Shown: positions 47,483-55,894 of the stretch, in pieces | Numbering within the stretch: position 1 is the stretch's first letter | Layout: each line of letters opens with the position of its first letter | From: Chryseobacterium sp. SORGH_AS_0447 | GTDB taxonomy: Bacteria > Bacteroidota > Bacteroidia > Flavobacteriales > Weeksellaceae | Direction: 5' to 3' | Length of the DNA: 64,000 nucleotides | NCBI RefSeq assembly: GCF_030818695.1 | Contig: NZ_JAUTAR010000001.1 | Span: 2,102,501-2,166,500, forward strand | Translations under genes and position numbers: made by a program | The notes under the pieces: model-generated | Seen by the model: only the letters and a program-made list of their open reading frames with translations | What the model was told of the DNA's origin: nothing | The model's database searches: none

Positions 47483-50400
47483 ATGTCTCAAAACAAAAGA
47501 ATTTTCGTAGAAAAAAGAGGAATTTTCGATGTGGAAAGTCCAAAAATTTTTGATGAAGTAAAAGCAGTGGCACCTGCGGTACAGAAAGTGAAAGTGTACA
47601 ATGTATACGATATCTTCGGGCTGAACGACGGCGAATTTGAAAAAACAGTCAATAGCACGTTCGTAGATCCGGTAACGGATATCCTGCACGAAGAAAATCC
47701 GGCTTCATCCATCCATTTTGCTATGGAGTTTTTACCTGGTCAGTACGACCAGCGTGCAGACTCTGCACAACAATGTATTGCTTTGCTTACAGAAAACGAG
47801 AAATCGAAAGTAAGAAGCGGGAAGCTTATCGAATTTGAAGGCATTTCAGAATCGGACCTTGTAAAAATCAAAGACCTTCTGATCAACAAAGTGGAATCTC
47901 AGGAAAAAGATTTATCCATCCTGGATATTCCTGCAGAGGAAGCACCATCAAAAGTTATCATCCACGAAAATTTCATCAGTTTTGATGATGCGCAGCTGGA
48001 AAGTTTCTACAACAGCCACGGATTCGCCTTGGGTCTGGACGATTTAAAATTCATCCAAGAATACTTTAAATCTGAACAACGGAACCCGACGGAAACAGAA
48101 CTGAGGGTATTAGATACCTATTGGAGCGACCACTGCCGTCACACGACTTTCGAGACGGAACTTTCAAACATTGAATTTGAAGGACAGTTTAAGCATACGC
48201 TGGAAACGATTTTCAACGACTATATCGAAAAAAGAAAATTCCTAGGCCGTGAGCTGAAACCGATTTCCTTAATGGATCTTGCGACGGTTTGCGCCAGATA
48301 TTTCCATAAAACAGGCAACCTGGAAAACCTTGTGGTTTCTGATGAAATCAATGCCTGCACCATCCAGATTGAAGCAGAATACGACGGTAAGAAAGAGCCG
48401 TGGTACTTATTATTCAAAAACGAAACCCACAATCACCCGACAGAAATCGAACCTTTCGGAGGGGCTTCAACGTGTTTAGGAGGAGCGATCAGAGATCCTT
48501 TGTCCGGGCGTTCTTTCGTATTTCAGGCGATGAGATTAACCGGTGCGGCGGATGTGCTGGAACCGGTGGATAAAACCTTACCTGGAAAACTACCTCAAAA
48601 GACCATAACCAAACAGGCAGCTAACGGATATTCCTCTTATGGGAACCAGATCGGTCTGGCCACAACTATGGTATCCGAAATCTATGATGAAGGCTACAAA
48701 GCCAAAAGAATGGAAGTCGGTTTCGTAGCCGGTGCCGTTCCTGTAGATTGGGTGAGACGGGAGAAGCCGGAAGCCGGGGATTCTGTTATTATCCTTGGTG
48801 GTGCCACAGGCCGTGACGGCGTAGGAGGAGCGAGCGGAAGCTCAAAAGAGCAGGACGAAACCTCCATCCACACCATGAGTTCCGAAGTACAGAAAGGAAA
48901 TGCGGTGGAAGAACGCAAAATCCAGCGGTTATTCAGAAACCCGGAAGTAACGAGGCTCATTAAAAAATCAAATGACTTTGGAGCTGGAGGAGTTTCCGTA
49001 GCCATCGGCGAAATTGCCGATTCCCTGGAGGTGAATCTGGATGTTTTACCCTTAAAATATGAAGGGCTGAACGGAACTGAGCTTGCCATTTCCGAATCTC
49101 AGGAAAGGATGGCCGTTGTGGTGGACCCGAAAGATAAAGAACAGTTCATCAAATTCTGTGAAGCGGAAAACATTGTAGCGGTTGAAGTCGCAAAAGTAAC
49201 CGATTCCGGAAGAATGCAGATGTTCTGGAAGGGAGACAAAATTGTAGATCTTTCAAGAGAATTCCTGGACACCAATGGCTGTTCCAAGACTCAGGAAGCA
49301 AAGATCACGCACCTGAATGAAGTAAAAGAAGAAACACCGGCGTTTAACGAGGAGAATTTCTTAAAAATACTAAGCGATAAAAATGTAGCTTCCCAAAAAG
49401 GATTGCTGGAAATGTTCGATTCTTCGATCGGGGCGACTACGGTGGCAATGCCTTTAGGAGGAAAGTATCAGCAGACCCTGATGGAAGGAAGTGTTCAGAC
49501 CTTACCGATCATCGGAGCAAAAGATATTGAAACCGTTTCCCTGGCAAGCTGGGGCTTCGATGCGGAGATTTCCAAGCAGAATTCACTGTTGGGAGCTTCG
49601 TACGCCGTAGTGGAAAGTGTGGCGAAAATCGTAGCGATGGGCGGCGATTACAAAAACATCAGATTAAGTTTCCAGGAATATTTTGAAAAACTGGGACAGA
49701 ACCCTGAAAAGTGGGGTAAACCATTAGCTTCCTTACTGGGTGCTTATGATGCCCAGATGAATCTTGGTCTGGCTGCGATCGGAGGAAAAGACTCGATGAG
49801 CGGAACCTACCAGGATCTGAATGTTCCGCCAACGCTGATTTCATTTGCGTGTGCCAACGGGGAAAAGAAAAACATCATCTCTCCTGAATTTAAAAATGCA
49901 GGAAATAAAATTTATTTCTTCAATCATACCGCCCAGGAAAGCGGACTACCTGATTACGATGCCTTAAAAGCTGTTTTCGAACTGATCTTTGAAAACATCA
50001 ATGCCGGAAAAATCGTTTCCGTAAAAACTGTAAAAGAAGGCGGTGTGGCCGTTGCCTTAGCCAAAATGAGCTTCGGGAACAGGTTAGGAGCTGAGATTAA
50101 TGTCGAGGAAAATGCTTTGTTGTCTAAAAACATCGGAAGCTTAATCATCGAATCTAAAGAAGACTTAAGCTCCACTGATCTTCAGCTGATCGGCGAAGTG
50201 GTGGCAGATCAGGTTTTAACCATCAATCAGCAATCAACGGCGATCAGTACATTAGCAGCAGCCAATACCGGTACTTTTGAAAACCTTTTCCCAACGGTAG
50301 AAAAGGAAAAACTGACGGTAGAGCTGGATGAAAAGCTGAACTCCGTTAATCCGAGAAACATCATCATTAAAAAGCACGGCATTGCCCAGCCTAAAGTGTT

Positions 50401-51178
50401 TGCTCCGGTATTCCCGGGAACCAACTGTGAATACGATACGCTGAATGCTTTTGCCAAAGAAGGTGCCGCCATCAGCAGTTTACCGTTGATCAATATCAAC
50501 CACCAGTTGCTGGAGGAAAGTATTGATGCCTGGGTAAAAGAAATCGCATCATCCCAGATTTTAGCGTTCTCAGGAGGGTTCTCCGCCGGTGATGAACCGG
50601 ACGGTTCTGCGAAATTCATTGTCAACGTTTTAAAGAACGAAAAAATGAAAAATGCCGTTCACGAACTGTTGGACAGGGACGGAATGATCATCGGGATCTG
50701 TAACGGATTCCAGGCGTTGGTAAAATCAGGATTGCTTCCTTACGGACGGATCAAGGACCTGGATGAAAATTATCCCACCTTGGCTCACAATGCGATCCGA
50801 AGACATATTTCCCAGATGGTGAATGTGAGAGTTGTAAATGATGAATCGCCTTGGCTGAAAGGAATGAAAGACCAGGTATTCACTATCCCGATTTCCCACG
50901 GGGAAGGTCGTTTCATGGCTTCGGAAGCAGAAATCCAGAAGCTGTATGAAAACGGGCAGATTGCTACCCAATATCTGGATCTCGAAGGAAACATCGCCCA
51001 CGGAATGCCATTCAACCCGAACAATTCCCTATTCGGAATTGAAGGGATTACAAGCCCGGACGGAAAAATCTTCGGAAGGATGGGCCACCCTGAACGTTTC
51101 GCCGAAGGATTGATGAAGAATATCCCAACTGCGAATTACCACAACATCTTTAAAAATGGAGTGGAATACTTCAAATAA
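47483..51178 (+). CDS. purL: Phosphoribosylformylglycinamidine synthase (single-chain)
   Basis: 1231 residues, the long one-chain PurL. Converts FGAR, ATP and glutamine to FGAM. Order: N-terminal PurS-like part; linker with TYWSDHCRHTTFETEL; first AIRS-type ATP-binding half with ETHNHPTEIEPFGGASTCLG; GATGRDGVGGASGSS; second AIRS half (AAIGGKDSMSG); and a class I glutamine amidotransferase at the C-terminus with VFPGTNCEYDT, the nucleophile Cys in IIGICNGFQALVK (about residue 1073), HGEGRF and the His/Glu pair in GRMGHPERFAEG. Length and motifs indicate a full enzyme. Cytosolic. Confidence 0.97.
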   Translation: MSQNKRIFVEKRGIFDVESPKIFDEVKAVAPAVQKVKVYNVYDIFGLNDGEFEKTVNSTFVDPVTDILHEENPASSIHFAMEFLPGQYDQRADSAQQCIALLTENEKSKVRSGKLIEFEGISESDLVKIKDLLINKVESQEKDLSILDIPAEEAPSKVIIHENFISFDDAQLESFYNSHGFALGLDDLKFIQEYFKSEQRNPTETELRVLDTYWSDHCRHTTFETELSNIEFEGQFKHTLETIFNDYIEKRKFLGRELKPISLMDLATVCARYFHKTGNLENLVVSDEINACTIQIEAEYDGKKEPWYLLFKNETHNHPTEIEPFGGASTCLGGAIRDPLSGRSFVFQAMRLTGAADVLEPVDKTLPGKLPQKTITKQAANGYSSYGNQIGLATTMVSEIYDEGYKAKRMEVGFVAGAVPVDWVRREKPEAGDSVIILGGATGRDGVGGASGSSKEQDETSIHTMSSEVQKGNAVEERKIQRLFRNPEVTRLIKKSNDFGAGGVSVAIGEIADSLEVNLDVLPLKYEGLNGTELAISESQERMAVVVDPKDKEQFIKFCEAENIVAVEVAKVTDSGRMQMFWKGDKIVDLSREFLDTNGCSKTQEAKITHLNEVKEETPAFNEENFLKILSDKNVASQKGLLEMFDSSIGATTVAMPLGGKYQQTLMEGSVQTLPIIGAKDIETVSLASWGFDAEISKQNSLLGASYAVVESVAKIVAMGGDYKNIRLSFQEYFEKLGQNPEKWGKPLASLLGAYDAQMNLGLAAIGGKDSMSGTYQDLNVPPTLISFACANGEKKNIISPEFKNAGNKIYFFNHTAQESGLPDYDALKAVFELIFENINAGKIVSVKTVKEGGVAVALAKMSFGNRLGAEINVEENALLSKNIGSLIIESKEDLSSTDLQLIGEVVADQVLTINQQSTAISTLAAANTGTFENLFPTVEKEKLTVELDEKLNSVNPRNIIIKKHGIAQPKVFAPVFPGTNCEYDTLNAFAKEGAAISSLPLININHQLLEESIDAWVKEIASSQILAFSGGFSAGDEPDGSAKFIVNVLKNEKMKNAVHELLDRDGMIIGICNGFQALVKSGLLPYGRIKDLDENYPTLAHNAIRRHISQMVNVRVVNDESPWLKGMKDQVFTIPISHGEGRFMASEAEIQKLYENGQIATQYLDLEGNIAHGMPFNPNNSLFGIEGITSPDGKIFGRMGHPERFAEGLMKNIPTANYHNIFKNGVEYFK

Positions 51179-51191
51179 TAATAAACAAAAA

Positions 51192-51548
51192 ATGACGGTC
51201 ATCAATGGCCGTCATTTTTCTGATCTGGAGGGTTTCTACGAGGAAATTTCCCGGCTTTTTATGAAAGACGAAGATAGGAAAGTCGGGACACTGGACGGCT
51301 TTGATGATCTCCTGTATGGATTTCAGGGTGAAATCACCTGGAAAGATGCTGGGAAATCAAGAGAGGATTTAGGGTTTCATTTGACCAAAGAATTTTACGA
51401 AAATAAAATCAGGCAGGGAAAACCTTTTAACATCGCATTAATCCAACAAAAGCTTAATGATCTGATCGCAGGAAAAGGACAGACCCTATTTGAAATTTTA
51501 GTCGAAATTATACAGTCGCATCAAAAGATTACGCTAATTTTGAATTGA
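51192..51548 (+). CDS. Barstar-family ribonuclease inhibitor
   Basis: 118 residues from the ATG at 51192 (MTVINGRHFSDLEGFYEEIS), 13 bases after purL. An in-frame ATG at 51156 would overlap purL and add 12 unrelated residues. Barstar fold: first strand and helix INGRHFSDLEGFYEEISRLF, then LDGFDDLLYGF, the position where barstars carry the acidic residues that block barnase, and a C-terminal strand ITLILN. No barnase-like toxin is adjacent, so it is an orphan inhibitor, perhaps against toxins of competing strains or an internal RNase. Confidence 0.85.
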   Translation: MTVINGRHFSDLEGFYEEISRLFMKDEDRKVGTLDGFDDLLYGFQGEITWKDAGKSREDLGFHLTKEFYENKIRQGKPFNIALIQQKLNDLIAGKGQTLFEILVEIIQSHQKITLILN

Positions 51549-51564
51549 TTTTAATACATAAAAA

Positions 51565-52182
51565 ATGAAGTACGGATTATTTTTCGGGGACAGCATTACC
51601 TATGGAGAATACGATGGCGTATTCGGCGGCTGGGTAGATATTGTAAAGCGGTATGCTTTGCAAAAATACAATGAAGGAAGCAACGAGCTGATCCTCTTTA
51701 ATCTGGGAATCGGGGGCGAAACAACCGAAGGACTGATTAAAAGGATTTCTCATGAGATGGAAGCCCGAAATTCTTCTGAAGGAAATGTGGTATTTATCAG
51801 CTACGGAGCTAATGATTTAGCCATAAAAGAAGGAGCAGCAATGGTGTCTCCGGAACGTTTTAAAACAAATATTTTAACAGCTGTGCAGAAAGCAAAACAG
51901 TACGCGGAAGACATTTACCTGATCAGCATTCTTCCGGTTGCTGAAAAGATAGACGGCGTAACAGTTGCCTCGGGAAAATTAAGGAGCACAGCCGCAATTC
52001 TCAAATATAATGAGATCCTGAAAGAGACCGCTCATGAAAATAAGATAACGTATCTGGACTTTTACTCCGGATTTGTGGATGATAAGGAAGTCTTGCTTTC
52101 CGGCGACGGTGTGCATCCCAATGAAAAAGGATATGGGATCATGGCCGAAATGGCGATCCCCATTATTGAAAGATATCTTTGA
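51565..52182 (+). CDS. SGNH/GDSL hydrolase
   Basis: 205 residues, no signal peptide, so cytosolic. All four SGNH blocks are present: GDSITYGE (catalytic Ser), NLGIGGETTEG (oxyanion Gly), YGANDLAIKEG (Asn) and LSGDGVHPNEKGYG (Asp and His). Typical of GDSL-type esterases or acyl-hydrolases; substrate unknown. Lies 16 bases after barstar and may be cotranscribed. Immediately downstream is an insertion sequence. Confidence 0.92.
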   Translation: MKYGLFFGDSITYGEYDGVFGGWVDIVKRYALQKYNEGSNELILFNLGIGGETTEGLIKRISHEMEARNSSEGNVVFISYGANDLAIKEGAAMVSPERFKTNILTAVQKAKQYAEDIYLISILPVAEKIDGVTVASGKLRSTAAILKYNEILKETAHENKITYLDFYSGFVDDKEVLLSGDGVHPNEKGYGIMAEMAIPIIERYL

Positions 52183-52247
52183 TTCCTTTGGTTTATTAGC
52201 CACTGTAAATAATAAACACAAAATATAAATAGGAACAGGCTTTAGCC

Positions 52248-53660
52248 CAATGTCATTAAGTTAGTATTTTTTAGTGTTATGTTTTTGCTAAATTTGAGAT
52301 TTAATCTTTCATTTTCTTATTATGCAAAAAAAATGTTTCAGATATTTTATTATCATTGGAGGAGGAAATCCACAGCGTGGCTATTTGTAATGAATACAGG
52401 ATGAGTAGCAGAGATTTCACCCGCAAAAGGAAGTTGAGCTTTTCAAATACGCTTTTGTTTATGCTCAACTTCATTACCAAAAGCCTGTCCTGTGAGATTG
52501 TAAATTTCATTCACTATATAAGATCTTTGGGCCAGACACAGAATACTTTTACAAAAAGTGCATACGTACAGAACAGAAAAAAGATAAAGCCCGAGGTTTT
52601 TATTCATCTGAACAAGCGGCTTGTGGAAGAATTCTATACAGATAATTCTGCAGTACAGACCAAATTCAATGGTCTTCGTCTGTTGGCTATTGATGGTTCG
52701 AGAATTAATCTACCTCAAACCCGAGAGCTGGAAGAGATTTATGGTGTATCCAAAAACCAGACTTCTCATACCTGCGTACAGGCCAAAGCCTGCGTACTGT
52801 ATGATACAATCAATAAAATCTGTTTAAAAGGGGTACTTTCTTCTATAGATACTGATGAACGTTTACAGGCTCTTGAGCTGTTGGCTCATTGTTGCCATAA
52901 TGATCTGCTGCTATATGACCGTGGTTTTGCTTCATTTGATTTCTTTTATCAGCATCACAAAAGAAATTTTAACTACCTTATGCGCGTAAAAGTAGGTTTG
53001 AACCAAACCATAAAAGATTTCGTCAAAAGCGGAATATCCAGTATGATAACAGACTTTAAGCCTTCTCCCAACGTAGATCTGTCAGGAAAAGATTATGGTA
53101 GAGACTATACTTTTAAGGTAAGATTGTTGCGTGTCGTACTGGATAATGGCACCATCGAAGTTCTTGCAACCTCTCTTTTAGATGAGGCTTGTTATCCTTC
53201 GGAGATTTTCAAAGCCCTATATTTTGAACGCTGGGGCATAGAAACCTATTTTGATGAAATCAAAAACAAGCTTCACCTGGAGGAATTTTCCGGTTACTCA
53301 AACAACAGCATCTTACAGGATTTCTATTCTACTTTGCTTGTAAGCAATATACAGACCCTTATTGTCAGAGAACTCGAACAGGAGCTTAATGAAGTTGATA
53401 CGAAAAAGAAGTACCGGTACAAAGTCAATACTTCCCTTTCTTACAGCTTGATGAAAAACAGAATTTTGAATTTGCTCTTTAGCAATGTAAAAAAAGAGGA
53501 TATAGTGGCAGAGCTTAAAATTCTTTTTGCTTCTCATATGATCCCCGTCAGACCCAAAAGATCCTTTAAAAGGAATATTTTAAAATACAGAGTCAGAGCG
53601 AAACCAAAGGTCACTAAAAACTATAAAAAAAATCTATAAGACCTTAACTTAATGACATTG
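52248..53660 (+). mobile_element. Complete IS4-family insertion sequence with target duplication
   Basis: 1413 bases. Both ends begin CAATGTCATTAAGTTA when read inward (16-bp perfect terminal inverted repeats, 52248-52263 and 53645-53660). Outside lies a direct duplication GGCTTTAGCC (52238-52247 and 53661-53670; an eleventh base, C, also matches), which fits the 10-12 bp duplication of IS4-type elements. One transposase gene fills the interior. Perfect ends and duplication point to a recent, possibly still active, insertion between the SGNH hydrolase and dgkA. Confidence 0.9.
52356..53639 (+). CDS. IS4-family DDE transposase
   Basis: 427 residues. The first possible start in the open frame is TTG at 52356 (MEEEIHSVAI); upstream ATGs at 52322 and 52333 are in other frames, so the start is uncertain. 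DDE residues: first Asp in RLLAIDGSRINLP, second in DLLLYDRGFASFDFF, and the Glu in the IS4 signature Y-(2)-R-(3)-E-(6)-K seen in YFERWGIETYFDEIK. C-terminal tail is very basic (RPKRSFKRN, KVTKNYKKNL). All catalytic positions are intact. A box TAAATTTG at 52289-52296 may be its -7 element. Confidence 0.92.
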   Translation: MEEEIHSVAICNEYRMSSRDFTRKRKLSFSNTLLFMLNFITKSLSCEIVNFIHYIRSLGQTQNTFTKSAYVQNRKKIKPEVFIHLNKRLVEEFYTDNSAVQTKFNGLRLLAIDGSRINLPQTRELEEIYGVSKNQTSHTCVQAKACVLYDTINKICLKGVLSSIDTDERLQALELLAHCCHNDLLLYDRGFASFDFFYQHHKRNFNYLMRVKVGLNQTIKDFVKSGISSMITDFKPSPNVDLSGKDYGRDYTFKVRLLRVVLDNGTIEVLATSLLDEACYPSEIFKALYFERWGIETYFDEIKNKLHLEEFSGYSNNSILQDFYSTLLVSNIQTLIVRELEQELNEVDTKKKYRYKVNTSLSYSLMKNRILNLLFSNVKKEDIVAELKILFASHMIPVRPKRSFKRNILKYRVRAKPKVTKNYKKNL

Positions 53661-53721
53661 GGCTTTAGCCCGTTCAGCTTTTTTTATCATGTCTTTTGGC
53701 TATAGCCCAATCAGCGATGTA

Positions 53722-54078
53722 CTAATGAAAAATATATTTCCAATAAACCATCACTCCGGTGATAACGGAAATGGCAGCCATCAGCAGAACCGCTCCCGCA
53801 GAAATATCTTTGATAAAACCGATTCGCTCATCAAATTCCGGCTGAATGATATCACAGATTTTCTCAATCGCCGTATTGAAAATTTCTGCCGCCAATACAC
53901 CTCCTGATACCATTACAATCAATACCGTATCCGAAACTGAAAGATGCAGATAAAAAATTAAAAAGAGGTTGATCAAAAAAGCGGCAAGCTCCAGCTGGAA
54001 ATTCCTTTCGCTTTTTATCATCATGAAAATCCCACGGAAAGCATTTCTGAAACTTTTATGAATAGGTGGTTTTCGCAT
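53722..54078 (-). CDS. dgkA: Diacylglycerol kinase family protein (DgkA-type)
   Basis: 118 residues. Small trimeric membrane kinase of the DgkA/undecaprenol kinase group: amphipathic N-terminal SFRNAFRGIFMMIKSERNFQLELAAF with its catalytic Glu, the signature VLAAEIFNTAIEKICDI, and the third helix DISAGAVLLMAAISVITGV. Phosphorylates diacylglycerol or undecaprenol at the inner membrane. Length is normal. Divergent from dnaN; the IS lies just beyond its 3' end. Confidence 0.93.
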   Translation of the reverse strand: MRKPPIHKSFRNAFRGIFMMIKSERNFQLELAAFLINLFLIFYLHLSVSDTVLIVMVSGGVLAAEIFNTAIEKICDIIQPEFDERIGFIKDISAGAVLLMAAISVITGVMVYWKYIFH

Positions 54079-54093
54079 GGTGAAAGATATTTA

Positions 54094-54101
54094 CAAATAT
54101 A
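54094..54101 (-). promoter_or_regulatory. -7 promoter box of dgkA
   Basis: On the minus strand TATATTTG, 15 bases before the dgkA ATG. Confidence 0.6.
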
Positions 54102-54247
54102 ATCAAATTCATCAATGAAAATCCCTATCTTAGTCCGGCAAGATATCTAGGGATATCGGCAAGGGAAAAACAGAAATGGTTGTAAAATTCTTTTGATGGT
54201 TGTTAATAACTCTCGGAATTATTCTTTTCCATCTCTTTTCTATTTAT

Positions 54248-54255
54248 TATATTTG
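54248..54255 (+). promoter_or_regulatory. -7 promoter box of dnaN
   Basis: TATATTTG, 21 bases before the dnaN ATG at 54277. Confidence 0.6.
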
Positions 54256-54276
54256 TAAAAACTTATTTTTAAATCT

Positions 54277-55408
54277 ATGAAATTTATTATTTCAAGTGGA
54301 GAACTGCAGAAGGCTTTGCAAACTGTAAGTGGTGTAATATCAAGCTCTCAGTCGAGACCGATTTTAGAAAATTATCTTTTTGAATTAGACGGAACTCAGG
54401 TTACCATTACCGCATCAGATGGCGAAACTACGCTGGTAACTTCCCTTGAGGCGAAATCTGACGATACGGGCAGATTTGCTGTACCGGCAAAGATTTTTCA
54501 GGATTTTATCAAGACTTACGGAGAACAGCCGCTTACGCTGGTAGTAAAAGATAATGCGGAAGGAACGGGAAGTCAGCTTGAGATTTTAGATGAAAAAGAC
54601 AACTTCGCAGTAGCGCTGGACAATGCGGATGATTATCCGGAATTGCCGGAATTCGATGCTGCACAGAGTGTTACCATGTCGGCAGGTGTTCTGTCAGAAG
54701 CCCTTACGAATACCCTTTTCGCCACGAGCAACGATTCCCTGCGTCCTGTAATGACGGGGGTGCTGTTCCAGTTTGGAGAAAACGAAACCAATTTCGTATC
54801 TACGGATTCCCACCGATTGGTCGTATATAAAAGAACGGATCTGATGAATGCCGGACCGATGGAATTCATCATGCCGAAAAAACCGCTGAACATTTTTAAA
54901 AATATACTGGCAAGTTCCAATGAAGATGTTACTATCGAATTCAACGAGAACATGGCTAAGTTTACTTTCGGTAAACATACCTGGATCTGCCGTTTGATCG
55001 ACGGGAAATACCGCGAACTATACCGCGGTAATCCCGAAAGAAAACCCAAATGTGCTTACCATTAACAGAAATCTTTTGTTGGGAGCGATCAAAAGAGCAT
55101 CAATCATGTCCAATAAATCCACCAACCAGGTACGATTTAAATTGTCTGCCAACATCCTTCATCTGCATGCAGAAGATACGGAATATGCAAACAAAGCAGA
55201 CATGCAGATCCCTTGCGATTACAATGGAGAAGACATTAACATCGGATTCAGTTCCAAATTCTTAACGGAAATGCTGACGATCCTTGGATCAGACGATATC
55301 ACGATGAAAATGTCCCAGCCCAACAGACCGGGCATTATCGAACCTCTTGACGGTCTTGAAGACAATGAAAGCATCTTAATGCTGTCGATGCCGGTTATCG
55401 GTTTGTAA
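54277..55408 (+). CDS. dnaN: DNA polymerase III beta sliding clamp, reading frame broken by one base
   Basis: The ring-shaped processivity clamp of DNA polymerase III. Frame 1 (54277-55065) gives the first two clamp domains, starting MKFIISSGELQKALQTVSGV, up to WICRLIDGKY, then runs into unrelated residues. The third domain continues in the +1 frame: read correctly after Lys-Tyr it would be P-N-Y-T-A-V-I-P-K-E-N-P-N-V-L-T-I-N, and it ends MLSMPVIGL at 55408. The join is at 55011-55015, where CCGCG stands in place of an expected CCCG. A repaired gene would encode about 376 residues, the normal length. As dnaN is essential, a sequencing or assembly error is the likeliest cause. Promoter box and terminator are intact. 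Confidence 0.9.
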
Positions 55409-55431
55409 CAGTAATTTTGCATACAATACAG

Positions 55432-55462
55432 AAAGAGGTTTTGATTTTCAAAGCCTCTTTTT
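55432..55462. terminator. Intrinsic terminator after dnaN
   Basis: AAAGAGGTTTTG / CAAAGCCTCTTT, 12-bp stem with one G-T pair, 5-base loop and T-run. Confidence 0.85.
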
Positions 55463-55572
55463 TAATGGTACAGGTTTTAGAAAGCCTGAAAATTAGGATC
55501 CGTTACAAGATTTTGGGATTTAGCAAAAAGTTTAATTAATTTGAATTTGAAACCATAGTAGTATCGCAACGG

Positions 55573-55602
55573 TCATTTGCTGAATGGAATGCCCTTGCGA
55601 AC
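55573..55602. repeat. Dispersed 30-base repeat TCATTTGCTGA..., copy 2
   Basis: TCATTTGCTGAATGGAATGCC followed by CTTGCGAAC; 25 of 30 positions as at 39354-39383. Confidence 0.6.
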
Positions 55603-55894
55603 GATAAATCTGCAGCTGGCATGCGATTTATTGTTTACGTCGATAATGTTAAGACTTTTTACACTTCTTGGCTTCTATTCATACAATTCAAAGCAAATTA
55701 TATTGTGCTAATTTTCTTGCCAACCTTTGTGCCTGATCCGAAAATAGCGGTACAATCAATGGAAAACCTAAGATATTCAGGCAAAATTTAACTCTTAAAA
55801 TCTGTTATAAATTTCTCTGTTTATCAAAAAAACACGACATTTGTACGCTTAAAACCGTACAATAAAATTGTACAAAAAATTCAAAATATATTCA

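Larger units (their letters stand above)
55409..55894. other. Intergenic region between dnaN and pheT
   Basis: About 490 bases without a gene. Contains the dnaN terminator (55432-55462), a dispersed repeat at 55573-55602, and just before pheT an imperfect -7 box (GACATTTG near 55836). Confidence 0.6.

Noticed and set aside
54277..55408. Programmed frameshifting in dnaN
   Set aside because: No slippery heptamer or downstream stimulatory structure is seen at the join; the extra base is better explained as an artefact or mutation.
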